A DNA stretch of 64,000 nt, from NCBI GenBank assembly GCA_009885955.1, contig VFJS01000061.1:1-64000 (forward strand), read 5' to 3'. A program made the position numbers and the translations under genes. Shown here piece by piece: positions 17,664 to 26,372 of the stretch. The notes under the pieces are model-generated. The model was not told where the DNA came from and made no database searches. It saw only the letters and a program-made list of their open reading frames with translations. The DNA comes from Spirochaetia bacterium. Its GTDB lineage: Bacteria > Spirochaetota > UBA4802 > UBA5550. Each line of letters starts with the position of its first letter. The first letter of the stretch is position 1.

Positions 17664-17737
17664 CACTTTTTTTCACCCTCCCTCCTCCCCCCTCCACCCC
17701 CCCTCCGCTTCAACTCCGTTTCAACTCCGTTCCAACC
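17664..17737. other. pyrimidine-rich tract
   Basis: This stretch on the plus strand is almost entirely C and T at first (runs such as CCCTCCCTCCTCCCCCCTCC) and then has a tandem TCAACTCCGTT / TCAACTCCGTT repeat near 17708-17733. It lies in the shared upstream region of the cas operon and the divergent gene at 17850. Such tracts can adopt triplex DNA or act as C-rich unstructured leader RNA; no function is shown. Confidence 0.5.
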
Positions 17738-17849
17738 AAAAAAATAATTTTCTCGAAAAAATTTTTTATCTTCTTCAAACACCATTCGTAATTAATATTA
17801 ACATCTGCAGACATCAGATAAAATTATATTATCATCACAGGAGTACAAT

Positions 17850-18473
17850 ATGGCAAAAGTAACGTACAACACCCTGATTAAAGATGTACGCAACAGGCTG
17901 GACAATGTGGTCTTTTCGAAATGGAAGGACACAAGCTACGTACGGCCCTACACAAAGCCGTCCAATCCAAATTCACCGGAGCAGTTGAAGATCAGAAACG
18001 CCTTTTCCCGGCTCGTGAAGAACTGGAAAGAGGCCGACGGCCTGCTGCTTAAAAGCTGGAATAATTATGCAAAAGGCTTAAACATGACCGGGTACAACGC
18101 CTTCATAGGGGCCAATGCAAAGCTTCAAAAAAACGGCGAGCCTATTGAACTCTTCAAACCTATTGGCGAGCCGGGCCTAGCGTCATTTAATGCAGCCAAG
18201 GGGAACAATGCCGGAGAAATAAAATGCCTCATTCAATCACCCAATGGAGCAAATGGCAAACATCTCACAATCTTTACCCAGAAATCCATTACCGGCATTG
18301 CATCGGGCCCAATAGCAAGGCATGATATGGGCGTCATTAACGGCCATGAATATCTCCTACCAGGTCTTGAAACAGGTACAATTTATTTCATTTATGCTGT
18401 CATAACAAATAATAATTATTCTGATGCTTCCAAAATATCAGAATCAACAGGAACAATTTCCGAAGCAGCGTAG
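17850..18473 (+). CDS. repeat-family protein resembling DUF6266
   Basis: The 207-residue protein has no signal peptide. Its first half shows the pattern NVVFSKWKDTSYVRPY, NPNSPEQLKIRNAFSRL and LNMTGYNAFIGANAKL, as in DUF6266-like proteins, which have unknown function and often occur in several copies per genome. The second half looks like a fibronectin-type beta domain. AGGAG precedes the ATG. It is divergent from the cas operon and followed at once by GC-rich hairpins. Confidence 0.65.
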   Translation: MAKVTYNTLIKDVRNRLDNVVFSKWKDTSYVRPYTKPSNPNSPEQLKIRNAFSRLVKNWKEADGLLLKSWNNYAKGLNMTGYNAFIGANAKLQKNGEPIELFKPIGEPGLASFNAAKGNNAGEIKCLIQSPNGANGKHLTIFTQKSITGIASGPIARHDMGVINGHEYLLPGLETGTIYFIYAVITNNNYSDASKISESTGTISEAA

Positions 18474-18489
18474 ATGGATGACTTCACCC

Positions 18490-18534
18490 CCGGACTCTTC
18501 GGCTCCGCTCAGAGTCCGGCCGTTGAGCGGAGCC
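18490..18534. repeat. two interlocking inverted repeats (pseudoknot topology)
   Basis: CCGGACTCT (18490-18498) pairs with AGAGTCCGG (18511-18519), and GGCTCCGCTCA (18501-18511) pairs with TGAGCGGAGCC (18524-18534). The four arms alternate, so both cannot form as simple hairpins at once; in RNA they could form a pseudoknot or switch. The CTTCGGCTCCGCTCAG core resembles a second site at 31390-31405. Confidence 0.7.
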
Positions 18535-18672
18535 AAAACAACCGGACATTAATTGAGCGAGCCAGGAGGGCGAGTGAAATGCGCCGAGGACGCGCAGGAG
18601 GCGCATCCGCAGGCGATAGGAACAAATTCATGAATAGAAAAAGTCAGCCCTCTGCAAGAGCGCGCGGGGAGC

Positions 18673-18753
18673 GCCGAGGGGTGGACCGCGCAGCCACCTC
18701 TCGGCACATTTAAGTCCTGGCACCAGGACAACACATAGCTGGTGATAACCAGC
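18673..18753. repeat. three consecutive hairpins
   Basis: GCCGAGGGGTGG/CCACCTCTCGGC (18673-18684 and 18694-18705) pair over 12 positions with one mismatch. GTCCTGG/CCAGGAC (18714-18729) and GCTGGT/ACCAGC (18738-18753) follow at short distance. None has a T-run typical of an intrinsic terminator. Confidence 0.6.
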
Positions 18754-18859
18754 ACAATCCCCAGAGTCCCCGGGCACCAGTCCGAATAATTTCATAATTT
18801 TTTTTACTCGACACCCCGCAGCGGAACAAATAAATATGTCTAATATCTAAGGAGCCTTT

Positions 18860-20371
18860 ATGTTATACCATATGAATATATTCAATATTCGCAGATATAT
18901 TAAAGTAATAAAATTCCTGCCACTAATATTCTTACTCGCAATCCGCGGATTTTCAGAAGGCGAACCGCCTCTGTCGGACAGCGTTGTCTACATAAGCGTA
19001 ACTTCCCAGCAGTATGACTACTACTCCCCCTGGGAAAAGGGCCCGGTGAGGCAGGTCAATGTCTGCGGCGCGGTTCTTGAAGGCGGGCGGATCGTCACGG
19101 CATCGGCGCACCTGGCTGACCACCAGCTCATAGAGGTACAGAAACACGGGGGCATGAAAAAATTTCCTGCCAGGGTGCTGGCAAAGGATTACCGTACCGG
19201 CCTGGCCCTCCTCACCGTTGATGACAGGGAATTTTTCACAACCCTGAAACCCGTGAAGCTGGTACTTTCCCATAAAATCGTGGGCGAAGAAGCCGTAGCG
19301 GCGAGATGGGACAGCCAGGGGAATTTCAAGGAATACTCGGCGAAATGCTTCAGCACCGTGATGGAACGGCAGTCACCGGAAATATATGACGCCAACAGCC
19401 TTGCCCTTGTGCATCACATGACCACTGGGATGGACACCGGCGGCTATGGCGAGCCGGTATTCATTAAAGGAGAGCTTGCAGGCATAACCCTCCGTGTAAA
19501 TGACAAGACGAATTCACTGCAGGTCTGCTCGTCCCTTATGATAAAAAAAATGCATGATGATATATCCGACGGGAAATACGAAGGGCTTCCATTTTTCAGC
19601 ATACTCTATGCACCTGTCGAAAGCGACGTAAACCTCCGCGAATTCCTGGGCCTCACTGACGGACTGGAGGGAATGTATGTCATGGAGATATCTCCCCTGT
19701 CCAGCGGCAGCGGCATTATAAAATCCGGAGACGTGATACTGGGCATTGACGGCGAGGATCTGAATGACAGGGGGCTGATAAAGTCCGGCCGATATGTGAA
19801 CCTGGACTTCAGGGCAATCCTCTTTCTCAACCACTCGGTCGGGAGCACGATTACCATGAAGGTGATACGGAACAGGAAACCTCTTGAAATCTCTTTCAGG
19901 CTTCTCCCCTTTCCTGATAATGATTTTACCGTGCCCCAGATCTCTTCGGATACGCAGCCCTTTTACATCATCTTCGGAGGGCTCCTGTTCCAGGAACTCT
20001 CCAGGGGCTACATGCGGCCATGGGCAAGCGATACAGGAAGCCCCGGGATAACCAGGCTTCATATTTTTATCCAGAAATCGCTTGCCTCGGACCAATCGGG
20101 CACGAGGAGGATTGTAATACTCAACCGGGTAATGCCTTCATCAGCAAACAGCGGCTATGAGGATAAAAAAAATTTAATCCTGAAAGCGGTAAACGGTAAA
20201 AAAGTAAGTGGCATTTCTGATTTGAAAAAACTTATAACAGGCAGCAGGGAAGAGTTCATTAAATTCGATTTTACCGGCGGAAGCTCCATAGTGATAAAAA
20301 GGGTTGATGCGATAAAAAGCGGCCCTGACATATTAAGGAAATATAACATCGATGTGCAGTCTTATCCATAG
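18860..20371 (+). CDS. HtrA-like PDZ protein with a degenerate protease domain
   Basis: The 503-residue protein has an N-terminal signal or anchor segment (about residues 17-32), a trypsin-like domain (about 40-240), a PDZ domain (about 265-350, with SGSGIIKSGDVILGIDGEDL split here at residue 281-300) and a second PDZ-like part near the C-terminus. His84 is kept in VTASAHLA, but the usual Asp of TDLALL is Gly114 and the GNSGG serine position is Tyr196 (GGYGEP). It is therefore probably an inactive, substrate-binding relative of DegP/HtrA in the periplasm. AAGGAG lies six bases before the ATG. Confidence 0.8.
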   Translation: MLYHMNIFNIRRYIKVIKFLPLIFLLAIRGFSEGEPPLSDSVVYISVTSQQYDYYSPWEKGPVRQVNVCGAVLEGGRIVTASAHLADHQLIEVQKHGGMKKFPARVLAKDYRTGLALLTVDDREFFTTLKPVKLVLSHKIVGEEAVAARWDSQGNFKEYSAKCFSTVMERQSPEIYDANSLALVHHMTTGMDTGGYGEPVFIKGELAGITLRVNDKTNSLQVCSSLMIKKMHDDISDGKYEGLPFFSILYAPVESDVNLREFLGLTDGLEGMYVMEISPLSSGSGIIKSGDVILGIDGEDLNDRGLIKSGRYVNLDFRAILFLNHSVGSTITMKVIRNRKPLEISFRLLPFPDNDFTVPQISSDTQPFYIIFGGLLFQELSRGYMRPWASDTGSPGITRLHIFIQKSLASDQSGTRRIVILNRVMPSSANSGYEDKKNLILKAVNGKKVSGISDLKKLITGSREEFIKFDFTGGSSIVIKRVDAIKSGPDILRKYNIDVQSYP

Positions 20372-20469
20372 AAAAAAATCAGCCTGACATAATAAAATTG
20401 TTGACATGCATACGTATCATGACCTTTCCTCATCATCCAGATCAGAACAGGTGATTCCAGGGAGGTTTC

Positions 20470-20694
20470 ATGAAAAAATTGTTATTATCTTTTATTATCA
20501 TTCCCTTCATGTCAGGGTGCGTAACGTTTAAAAATAATCCAGCCTACACAGACTGCGTGAACGGATGCAGAGAGAAGAAGAACGGCTGCATGATTAACGC
20601 ATCAACAACCGAAATGGTGAACGGCTGCGACCAGTCCCAGAAAAAATGCATGGAAAAATGCAGTGCAATACCCGCCGTTATACGGGCTGAATAA
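20470..20694 (+). CDS. small cysteine-rich lipoprotein
   Basis: The 74-residue protein has a signal peptide and lipobox FMSGC, with Cys17 as the likely lipidated residue. The mature part has six cysteines in a mirror-symmetric array, C29-x3-C33-x6-C40-x12-C53-x6-C60-x3-C64, which would fit two helices clamped by disulfides. GGGAGG is five bases before the ATG. It precedes a second lipoprotein by 21 bases, so both are likely one transcript. The function is unknown. Confidence 0.78.
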   Translation: MKKLLLSFIIIPFMSGCVTFKNNPAYTDCVNGCREKKNGCMINASTTEMVNGCDQSQKKCMEKCSAIPAVIRAE

Positions 20695-20715
20695 TATTAC
20701 GAAAAAGGAGCCCCT

Positions 20716-21414
20716 ATGAAAAAATCATTAGCCTTTCCCTTATGTTTATTTCTGTTATCCCTGTCCGCCTGTGTGTCCCAGTACAAACTTCCCGGTGACA
20801 ATGAACCGGCTGCACTGGTGAAAGCCAGGATGACCATCGATGTCGATCTTGCCAGAAAATTCATACCCGGGGACAGGATAAGCGAAGGAATCGCTATCTC
20901 TGTCTCGGTCCGGGACGGGAATAAGAATTATATCGTTTTATCGAAATCTGTGCCCGGGCTGCTTTCATCAAGAGGGAATCAGACCGAAACGCAGTCATTG
21001 AGGCTGCACCCGAACCGTCCGGTTATCCTGAATATCGATATGGGAGCAGTCTGGCAGACAAGTAAAATGGAACTGGTCCATAAGACCGAACAGGTTCCAA
21101 AACAGGTCACGAAATATGTCCAGGAGTACGATTCTTACCGGAAACAGAGTGTATCTAAAATGAAGACGGTCACCGAGTATGAGACGGTGAGAAAAACAGT
21201 CAATGAAATGGTGACAAAAAACTTTGCCCTGAGCTGTACCGCTTCCATGGGATTTATTCCTGAAAAAGATGCCGTTTACCTGGCAGATTACAGCAACCTG
21301 ATGGTTGACAAGGGGTGCAGCATTCAGGTGTATCAGCAGTTACCGGAAAAGGACGGCAAATTTAAACTGGTCCCGGTGAAGGAATATAAAACGCCTGCGG
21401 GAGATTCAAAATAA
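20716..21414 (+). CDS. lipoprotein of unknown function
   Basis: The 232-residue protein carries a signal peptide with lipobox LSAC (Cys19). The central part, about residues 125-170, is a hydrophilic segment with repeated Val/Lys/Thr/Tyr units (KQVTKYVQEYDSYRK, KTVTEYETVRK). The C-terminal part has beta character and a Cys pair. AAAGGAG precedes the ATG. It is convergent with bioD, whose stop is the next base. No family is recognised. Confidence 0.7.
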   Translation: MKKSLAFPLCLFLLSLSACVSQYKLPGDNEPAALVKARMTIDVDLARKFIPGDRISEGIAISVSVRDGNKNYIVLSKSVPGLLSSRGNQTETQSLRLHPNRPVILNIDMGAVWQTSKMELVHKTEQVPKQVTKYVQEYDSYRKQSVSKMKTVTEYETVRKTVNEMVTKNFALSCTASMGFIPEKDAVYLADYSNLMVDKGCSIQVYQQLPEKDGKFKLVPVKEYKTPAGDSK

Positions 21415-22122
21415 TCACTTTTCCGCACCGAAAAAATCACCGGTAAAAATCCCTGAAAAATCCAGGTCGGGGCAGTTTTTATAATCCTGTTCCAACCCGG
21501 GTATTTTCACCAGGGGGCCCTGGATCCCCCATTGTTTCATGAAGGATGATATCACATCAGCCGAATCCTCCTCGATCTCCCGTGTAACAGCAGGATAGGT
21601 GTTATAGATCAGTCCGGCGATTTCAAGGCCGCGTCCCAGCACCGTTTTCATGGTCATGAGTGTGTGATTGATGCTCCCCAGCCTTGAAGTTGTTACGATG
21701 ATTACCGGGTATTTCATCAGGTCAACATAATCGATTATTGCCATATCGCCGTTTAACGGCACGAATATTCCGCCTGCCCCTTCAAGGAGCACTACTCCGT
21801 ACTTTGTCTCAAGACTTTTTGTTGCCCTGGAGATGACAGCCGGGTCTATGGCAATTGCTTCCATCTTTGCCGAGAGGTGGGGTGAAGCCGGAAATGATAA
21901 GTTGTAGGGCGACGTTGTACCGTCCCTGTCCTCGCCTGTAAGCTCCATCCCCATGATCTTTCTATGGATAATAATATCGCCTGAAATTCCATGTGACCCG
22001 GTCTGAACCATTTTCTGGGTTATGGCCCGGATCCCTTTTTTCAGGAGAAATCTCCCAAGAAGCCCCGTGGCAACCGTTTTTCCGATCCCGGTGTCAATCC
22101 CTGTTATGAATACTACAGCCAT
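21415..22122 (-). CDS. bioD: dethiobiotin synthetase BioD
   Basis: The 235-residue protein has the P-loop TGIDTGIGKT (residues 7-16), the VQTGS motif and LLEGAGGIFVPL, all typical of BioD, which closes the ureido ring of dethiobiotin from DAPA, CO2 and ATP. GGGAG precedes the ATG. It is the last gene of the bioA-bioF-bioD unit, 46 bases after bioF. bioB is not in the window. Confidence 0.95.
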   Translation of the reverse strand: MAVVFITGIDTGIGKTVATGLLGRFLLKKGIRAITQKMVQTGSHGISGDIIIHRKIMGMELTGEDRDGTTSPYNLSFPASPHLSAKMEAIAIDPAVISRATKSLETKYGVVLLEGAGGIFVPLNGDMAIIDYVDLMKYPVIIVTTSRLGSINHTLMTMKTVLGRGLEIAGLIYNTYPAVTREIEEDSADVISSFMKQWGIQGPLVKIPGLEQDYKNCPDLDFSGIFTGDFFGAEK

Positions 22123-22168
22123 ATCATCTCCCGGTTCCCGGTTGAACTCCCCCTTTTACGGGGCCCTG

Positions 22169-23371
22169 TCACTCAATCCCCCTGATTATCGATGGAATTT
22201 TTTCAATATCCTCCCATTCTATCCCGGCCGTGAGGGAGACCCTGATCCTCGATGTGCCTTTCGGCACAGTGGGGGGCCTGATGGGGAAAAGGAGAAAGCC
22301 CCTCTCCTGCAGTTCCGCGGAAACCCTCACTGTCCTGGAGTTGTCCCCGGTTATGATGGGGATGATATGGGTGGAACCGGTGCTCAGGAGCCCTGCTTGT
22401 ATAACGGAATCCCTGAACCTCGCTGCCAGCATCAAAAGCCTCTCCCTGAGCGGGCGGAAGGCATGCATCCTCTCGAGAACAAATTTATTCCATGAAAGGA
22501 CAACGGGCGGAAGGGCCGTGGAGAAGATGAGAGTACGCGCCCTGTTCACGAGGAAATCCTTTATAACGGGATGGGTCACGACCCATGCGCCCTGTGATCC
22601 CAGGGCCTTGCCGAAGGTGGCCATGAGTATGTCAATATCGCCAGCGGCCCCCTGCACTTCGCACATACCAAGGCCCTTTTCCCCGAAGACTCCGGCGGCA
22701 TGGGCTTCATCAACGAATAACATGACGTTGTAGGCATTCTTCAGCTCTACGAGCTTTTTCAGATCGGCCGCATCGCCGTCCATGCTGAACACCGATTCGG
22801 TGGCTATGATCACTTTATCGTACCCTCCCCTCATCTCTCTGAGGATCTCTTCAAGCCTGCCGTAGTCCAGATGGGGATAGGTCTCTCTCCGTGCCCTGGA
22901 GAGCCGTATGCCGTCGATGATGCTGGCATGGTTAAGGCTGTCCGAGAGTATGAGGTCCCCTTCGCCGGCAATGGCTGAAAAAATTCCGGCATTGGCATGG
23001 TAGCCGCTTGCAAAGACAAGGGCCTCGCGTTTTGCGCCGCCCGCGATTCCGGAGTAGAGGCTACCCAGGAGCCCCTCGAGGTCAGAATAAAGTGAATGGT
23101 TCCCGGTGAGAAGGCGGGACGAGGTGCTTCCGGGCCCGAAGGAATCCACCATATTGGATTCATCCATCGTCCCGTAAAAGCTCTTAATGAGATCCCTGTC
23201 GGTTGCAAGGCCGAGGTAGTCATTTGATGAAAGGTTAATCAGCCTCCCGCCCATGTAAGTTGCGTACTTTCCGTCACGCACCTCCAGGGTTTTCAGGAAC
23301 CGATAGGTATCATCATCCTTTATCCGCCTGATCTCATTCTCATAAAATGTATATAGGTGTTCTCCGGCCAT
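22169..23371 (-). CDS. bioF: 8-amino-7-oxononanoate synthase BioF
   Basis: The 400-residue PLP enzyme has GxGSTSSRLLTGNH near residue 80-92, DEAHAAGVFG (221-230) and the cofactor lysine Lys255 in ATFGKALGSQG. It condenses pimeloyl-ACP/CoA with alanine. Length and motifs fit BioF better than the related KBL enzyme, and the position between bioA and bioD supports this. It starts three bases after bioA ends. Confidence 0.95.
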   Translation of the reverse strand: MAGEHLYTFYENEIRRIKDDDTYRFLKTLEVRDGKYATYMGGRLINLSSNDYLGLATDRDLIKSFYGTMDESNMVDSFGPGSTSSRLLTGNHSLYSDLEGLLGSLYSGIAGGAKREALVFASGYHANAGIFSAIAGEGDLILSDSLNHASIIDGIRLSRARRETYPHLDYGRLEEILREMRGGYDKVIIATESVFSMDGDAADLKKLVELKNAYNVMLFVDEAHAAGVFGEKGLGMCEVQGAAGDIDILMATFGKALGSQGAWVVTHPVIKDFLVNRARTLIFSTALPPVVLSWNKFVLERMHAFRPLRERLLMLAARFRDSVIQAGLLSTGSTHIIPIITGDNSRTVRVSAELQERGFLLFPIRPPTVPKGTSRIRVSLTAGIEWEDIEKIPSIIRGIE

Positions 23372-23374
23372 GTA

Positions 23375-24667
23375 TCAACCCTCCTCCTCCACCGCCTCCA
23401 CCATAGATACTGCAAGCCGTTCCAGGTCGCTGCCGGCTATGACATATGGCGGCATGGTATATACCAGCCTGCCGAAGGGGCGCAGCCAAACCCCCTTGCA
23501 GGCAAGGCGCATAGTCATGGACTCCATGTCAACGGGCCGGCGGGTTTCAATGACGCCCACGCCCCCGAGCACCCTCACGTCGGCAACATTGGGCAGCCGC
23601 AAGGCCGGCGCCAGGAAGCGCCGCAGGGCTCCTTCAAGTTTTAATATGATATCCTCCATGGGATAAGTGCCGAGGAGCCGTATGCTGGCGGCGCTGATGG
23701 AGCAGGCAAGAGGATTAGCCATGAACGTAGGGCCATGCATGAAGGCCCGGGGCGCGGACTCCGAGATGGCATCGCTTATGTTCTCTGTAGTAATGGTTGC
23801 CGCAAGTGAAACATACCCGCCGGTCATGGCCTTCCCCAGGCAGAGGATGTCAGGGACAATGGTTGATTTGGGATGATGAAATGCGAAGAGTTTCCCGGTG
23901 CGCCAGAAGCCCGTAGCGATCTCATCGAATATTAATAATACCCCATGCTCATCGCAGAGCTCCCTTGCTTTTACCAGGTACTCCGGAGAGTAGAAACGCA
24001 TCCCGCCTGCGCCCTGCATTACCGGCTCCATTATGACAGCTGCGATATCGTCATGCTCTACGAGTAACTTCCTGAAGCCGGCAATATAACTGTCATCCCA
24101 GGACGCATCGAAACGGCACTGCGGCGCCTCGGCAAAGTAATTCTCCTGAACCATGTCGGAGAAAAGGCCGTGCATCCCGGTAACGGGATCGCATACCGAC
24201 ATGGCCCCGGCCGTGTCTCCGTGGTAACCGGATCGAAGGGCAAGGAACCTCTTCTTCTCAGGCTTCCCCAGGGAGTGCCAGTACTGCACCGCCAGTTTCA
24301 TGGCAACCTCAACTGCAACAGACCCGGAGTCTGAAAAAAAAATTTTGTCCAGCGGTGCCGGCACCAGTTCCAGCAGGAGTGATGCGAGCCCGGCAGCGGG
24401 GCCATGGGTCAGTCCGCCGAACATGACATGTGACATGGACTTCAACTGCTCTTCAGCTGCCAGGTTGAGCACCGGATGGTTGTACCCGTGTATCGCGGTC
24501 CACCATGAAGACATCCCGTCAATGAGCTCGCGGCCGTCCGAGAGCCTCAATCTGACGCCTGATGCCGACTCCACGGGAAAGGGGGTGACAGGGCATTTCA
24601 TGGAGGCATAGGGGTGCCAGAGGTGTTCCCTGTCGATTTTCAGAATCTCATGTCCCGATAATTTCAT
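23375..24667 (-). CDS. bioA: DAPA aminotransferase BioA
   Basis: The 430-residue class III aminotransferase has HLWHPYASMK near the N-terminus, SSWWTAIHGYNHP (residues 53-65), FDEIATGFWRTGK (247-259) and the PLP lysine Lys279 in LGKAMTGG, all characteristic of BioA. It makes 7,8-diaminopelargonate. It is the promoter-proximal gene of the bio unit; no clear BirA operator was found upstream. Confidence 0.95.
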   Translation of the reverse strand: MKLSGHEILKIDREHLWHPYASMKCPVTPFPVESASGVRLRLSDGRELIDGMSSWWTAIHGYNHPVLNLAAEEQLKSMSHVMFGGLTHGPAAGLASLLLELVPAPLDKIFFSDSGSVAVEVAMKLAVQYWHSLGKPEKKRFLALRSGYHGDTAGAMSVCDPVTGMHGLFSDMVQENYFAEAPQCRFDASWDDSYIAGFRKLLVEHDDIAAVIMEPVMQGAGGMRFYSPEYLVKARELCDEHGVLLIFDEIATGFWRTGKLFAFHHPKSTIVPDILCLGKAMTGGYVSLAATITTENISDAISESAPRAFMHGPTFMANPLACSISAASIRLLGTYPMEDIILKLEGALRRFLAPALRLPNVADVRVLGGVGVIETRRPVDMESMTMRLACKGVWLRPFGRLVYTMPPYVIAGSDLERLAVSMVEAVEEEG

Positions 24668-25207
24668 GAAAGCCAGTACATCAGAGGGATATTTATCATT
24701 ACAAGCCTATTTTTTACCCTGCTCCAGTTCCAGGGATATGACTTATACGCTCATTTGAAAAAATAAAATATATTAATGTACCTTTTTTTATATCCATATA
24801 CCCATATATTCTGCATCCCCTCAGCCCCATTCCTTACATATTTATAAGTAGAAGGTTGTAAATTTCCAGGTCTTTTAGAACATTTTATCATTTTTTAAAT
24901 TCTATTCCAGTTTATTTCATGAATTGGTTAATAAAAATATGAACAATGTAATAAAATAGTATATAATAAATGTATTAATTTTATAATATTTGAATAATTT
25001 TTGATTTATGGCATTTTTATTGAAAATAAACGTAAAATAAATAAATAAATCATTGACAAAAATTAAATATAATGTCTTATGGTTCATATTGATTAAGCGA
25101 AAAAAATCTTCTAAAATCTTACCCCAATTTATCAAGGTATCATCATAGTAGTATTTAGCTGATCGACAAAGGGATTTATCCCGGAAAAAATTTACAGGAG
25201 TTTCACA
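24668..25207. other. AT-rich intergenic region and cspA leader
   Basis: This 540-base AT-rich region separates the divergent bioA and cold-shock genes. No credible gene was found; a minus-strand frame running through it overlaps cspA antisense. The right part (about 25050-25207) is likely the cspA promoter and long 5' leader, a usual feature of cold-shock genes. Confidence 0.6.
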
Positions 25208-25408
25208 ATGGTACAAGGTACAGTTAAATGGTTCAACGAGCAGAAAGGTTTTGGTTTTATAACCACAGAAAGCAAAGGTGATTTTTTTGTTCATCACACA
25301 AGCATCGAAGGCAGCGGATTCAAAACCCTTCCCGAAGGAGCAGAAGTGCAATTTGAAATTGAAAAAGGTGATAAAGGGCCCAAAGCGGTTCAAGTATCTG
25401 TCATATAA
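25208..25408 (+). CDS. cspA: cold-shock protein, CspA family
   Basis: The 66-residue OB-fold protein has both RNA-binding motifs, KGFGFIT (RNP1) and FVHHTSI (RNP2). It acts as a single-stranded RNA/DNA binder and RNA chaperone. AGGAG lies seven bases before the ATG, and a textbook terminator follows at 25436. The second His in FVHHTSI is a common variation. Confidence 0.97.
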   Translation: MVQGTVKWFNEQKGFGFITTESKGDFFVHHTSIEGSGFKTLPEGAEVQFEIEKGDKGPKAVQVSVI

Positions 25409-25435
25409 ATTCATTTCACATTAACATTTAAAAAA

Positions 25436-25464
25436 GCCGGTTAAAATTTAACCGGCTTTTTTTT
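25436..25464 (+). terminator. intrinsic terminator after cspA
   Basis: GCCGGTTAAA and TTTAACCGGC pair around a single central base and are followed by eight T residues; an A-run precedes the stem, so it could also serve the convergent phosphatase gene that ends at 25515. Confidence 0.9.
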
Positions 25465-25514
25465 ATCCCATTTTAAATCATATCTATTAACCTGCTGAAG
25501 CGGCATGTGCCGTT

Positions 25515-26372
25515 TCACTCTTCTAAGAAATGAACTTTTTTTTCAGACAGGAGTTTCAGAACGGCCTCACTCCATCCCGATGGCCCGGCATTCGATGTCC
25601 TGGCAAGCCCGGGTATGTCAACATCTCCGTCATAGGTGCCGTCCTCTTTTCTGATTAACACAGGATAGTCTGCCTCCAGGAGCATGGGAACATCATTGAG
25701 GGCATCGCCAATGCCGATGGTAAAAATTTCACCATATTCCCTTTTATAATAATCCTTGAGTATCCTGACGGCAGCCCCCTTGTCGTATGTTCCCATGACA
25801 TGGTAAAAACGCCCCCGTGTCCAGCGGAGGCCATGTGATTCTATGGCTTTGAGAAAATTGTCATCAGTGCCGCCGGTGAAAAAAAAGGGTTCGTCAAAAT
25901 CACGTTCCTTTGCAAAACTTGCATCCGCCAGGCCCATGCCGGTGACCGCGGCAACCTCTTCAACACTCAGATCCCCGAAACCTTTTACACCTGCATTGAA
26001 AGCATCCCGGAGCCCGGTAAAAATCTTCCGTATCTCACTGTACGGTGTACCCGCTGCAATCACCCGGTATCCATCCAGCAGATCCCCCTCTACCGGAAAG
26101 GAAAAATATCCCTCGGGGATAAAAATCCCCCCGCCGTTTTCCGTGATAAAGGGGTGGTGATTGCTCATCCCTTCACGGTACCTTTCGATCTCAGCCCTGG
26201 TCTTGCTTGAGGAGAAAATAACGGGGATACTGAGCATGTGTGCCAGCTCAATGCCCTCCTTTGATTCTTCAAAGGAATAGGTCCCGGGATGAAGAAGCGA
26301 GCCGTCAAGGTCGGTGAATATGATGACCTGCGCAGAGATACTCTTCCCCGATATTCTTTTTACAATGTTCAA
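25515..26372 (-). CDS. mpgP: mannosyl-3-phosphoglycerate phosphatase-type HAD enzyme
   Basis: The 285-residue protein shows the HAD motifs FTDLDGSLL (residues 19-27), SSSKTRAEIE and GIGDALNDVPML, and the MPGP-type ENGGGIFIPEGYF. This family removes phosphate from mannosyl- or glucosyl-3-phosphoglycerate to give a compatible solute. The start is TTG overlapping the stop of the methyltransferase gene. No MPG synthase gene is in the window, so the precise substrate is uncertain. Confidence 0.8.
   Translation of the reverse strand: MNIVKRISGKSISAQVIIFTDLDGSLLHPGTYSFEESKEGIELAHMLSIPVIFSSSKTRAEIERYREGMSNHHPFITENGGGIFIPEGYFSFPVEGDLLDGYRVIAAGTPYSEIRKIFTGLRDAFNAGVKGFGDLSVEEVAAVTGMGLADASFAKERDFDEPFFFTGGTDDNFLKAIESHGLRWTRGRFYHVMGTYDKGAAVRILKDYYKREYGEIFTIGIGDALNDVPMLLEADYPVLIRKEDGTYDGDVDIPGLARTSNAGPSGWSEAVLKLLSEKKVHFLEE

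Larger units (their letters stand above)
18474..18859. other. GC-rich structured intergenic region
   Basis: This 386-base region holds at least four strong inverted repeats (listed separately): a pseudoknot-topology pair at 18490-18534 and hairpins at 18673-18705, 18714-18729 and 18738-18753. An open frame of 79 codons crosses it, but its Arg/Gly/Ala-rich product and repeat-like DNA argue against coding. The final 80 bases are AT-rich and lead to the PDZ gene. Confidence 0.6.

Noticed and set aside
18474-18713. 79-codon frame right after the DUF6266-like gene
   Set aside because: The product is rich in Arg, Gly and Ala, has no ribosome site of its own and spans several inverted repeats; it is structured intergenic DNA.
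24668-24760. Possible BirA operator upstream of bioA
   Set aside because: No TTGTTAACC-type inverted half-sites were found in this region.
24917-25414. 165-codon frame on the minus strand antisense to cspA
   Set aside because: It is AT-rich, overlaps the whole cspA gene and its leader, and has no ribosome site.
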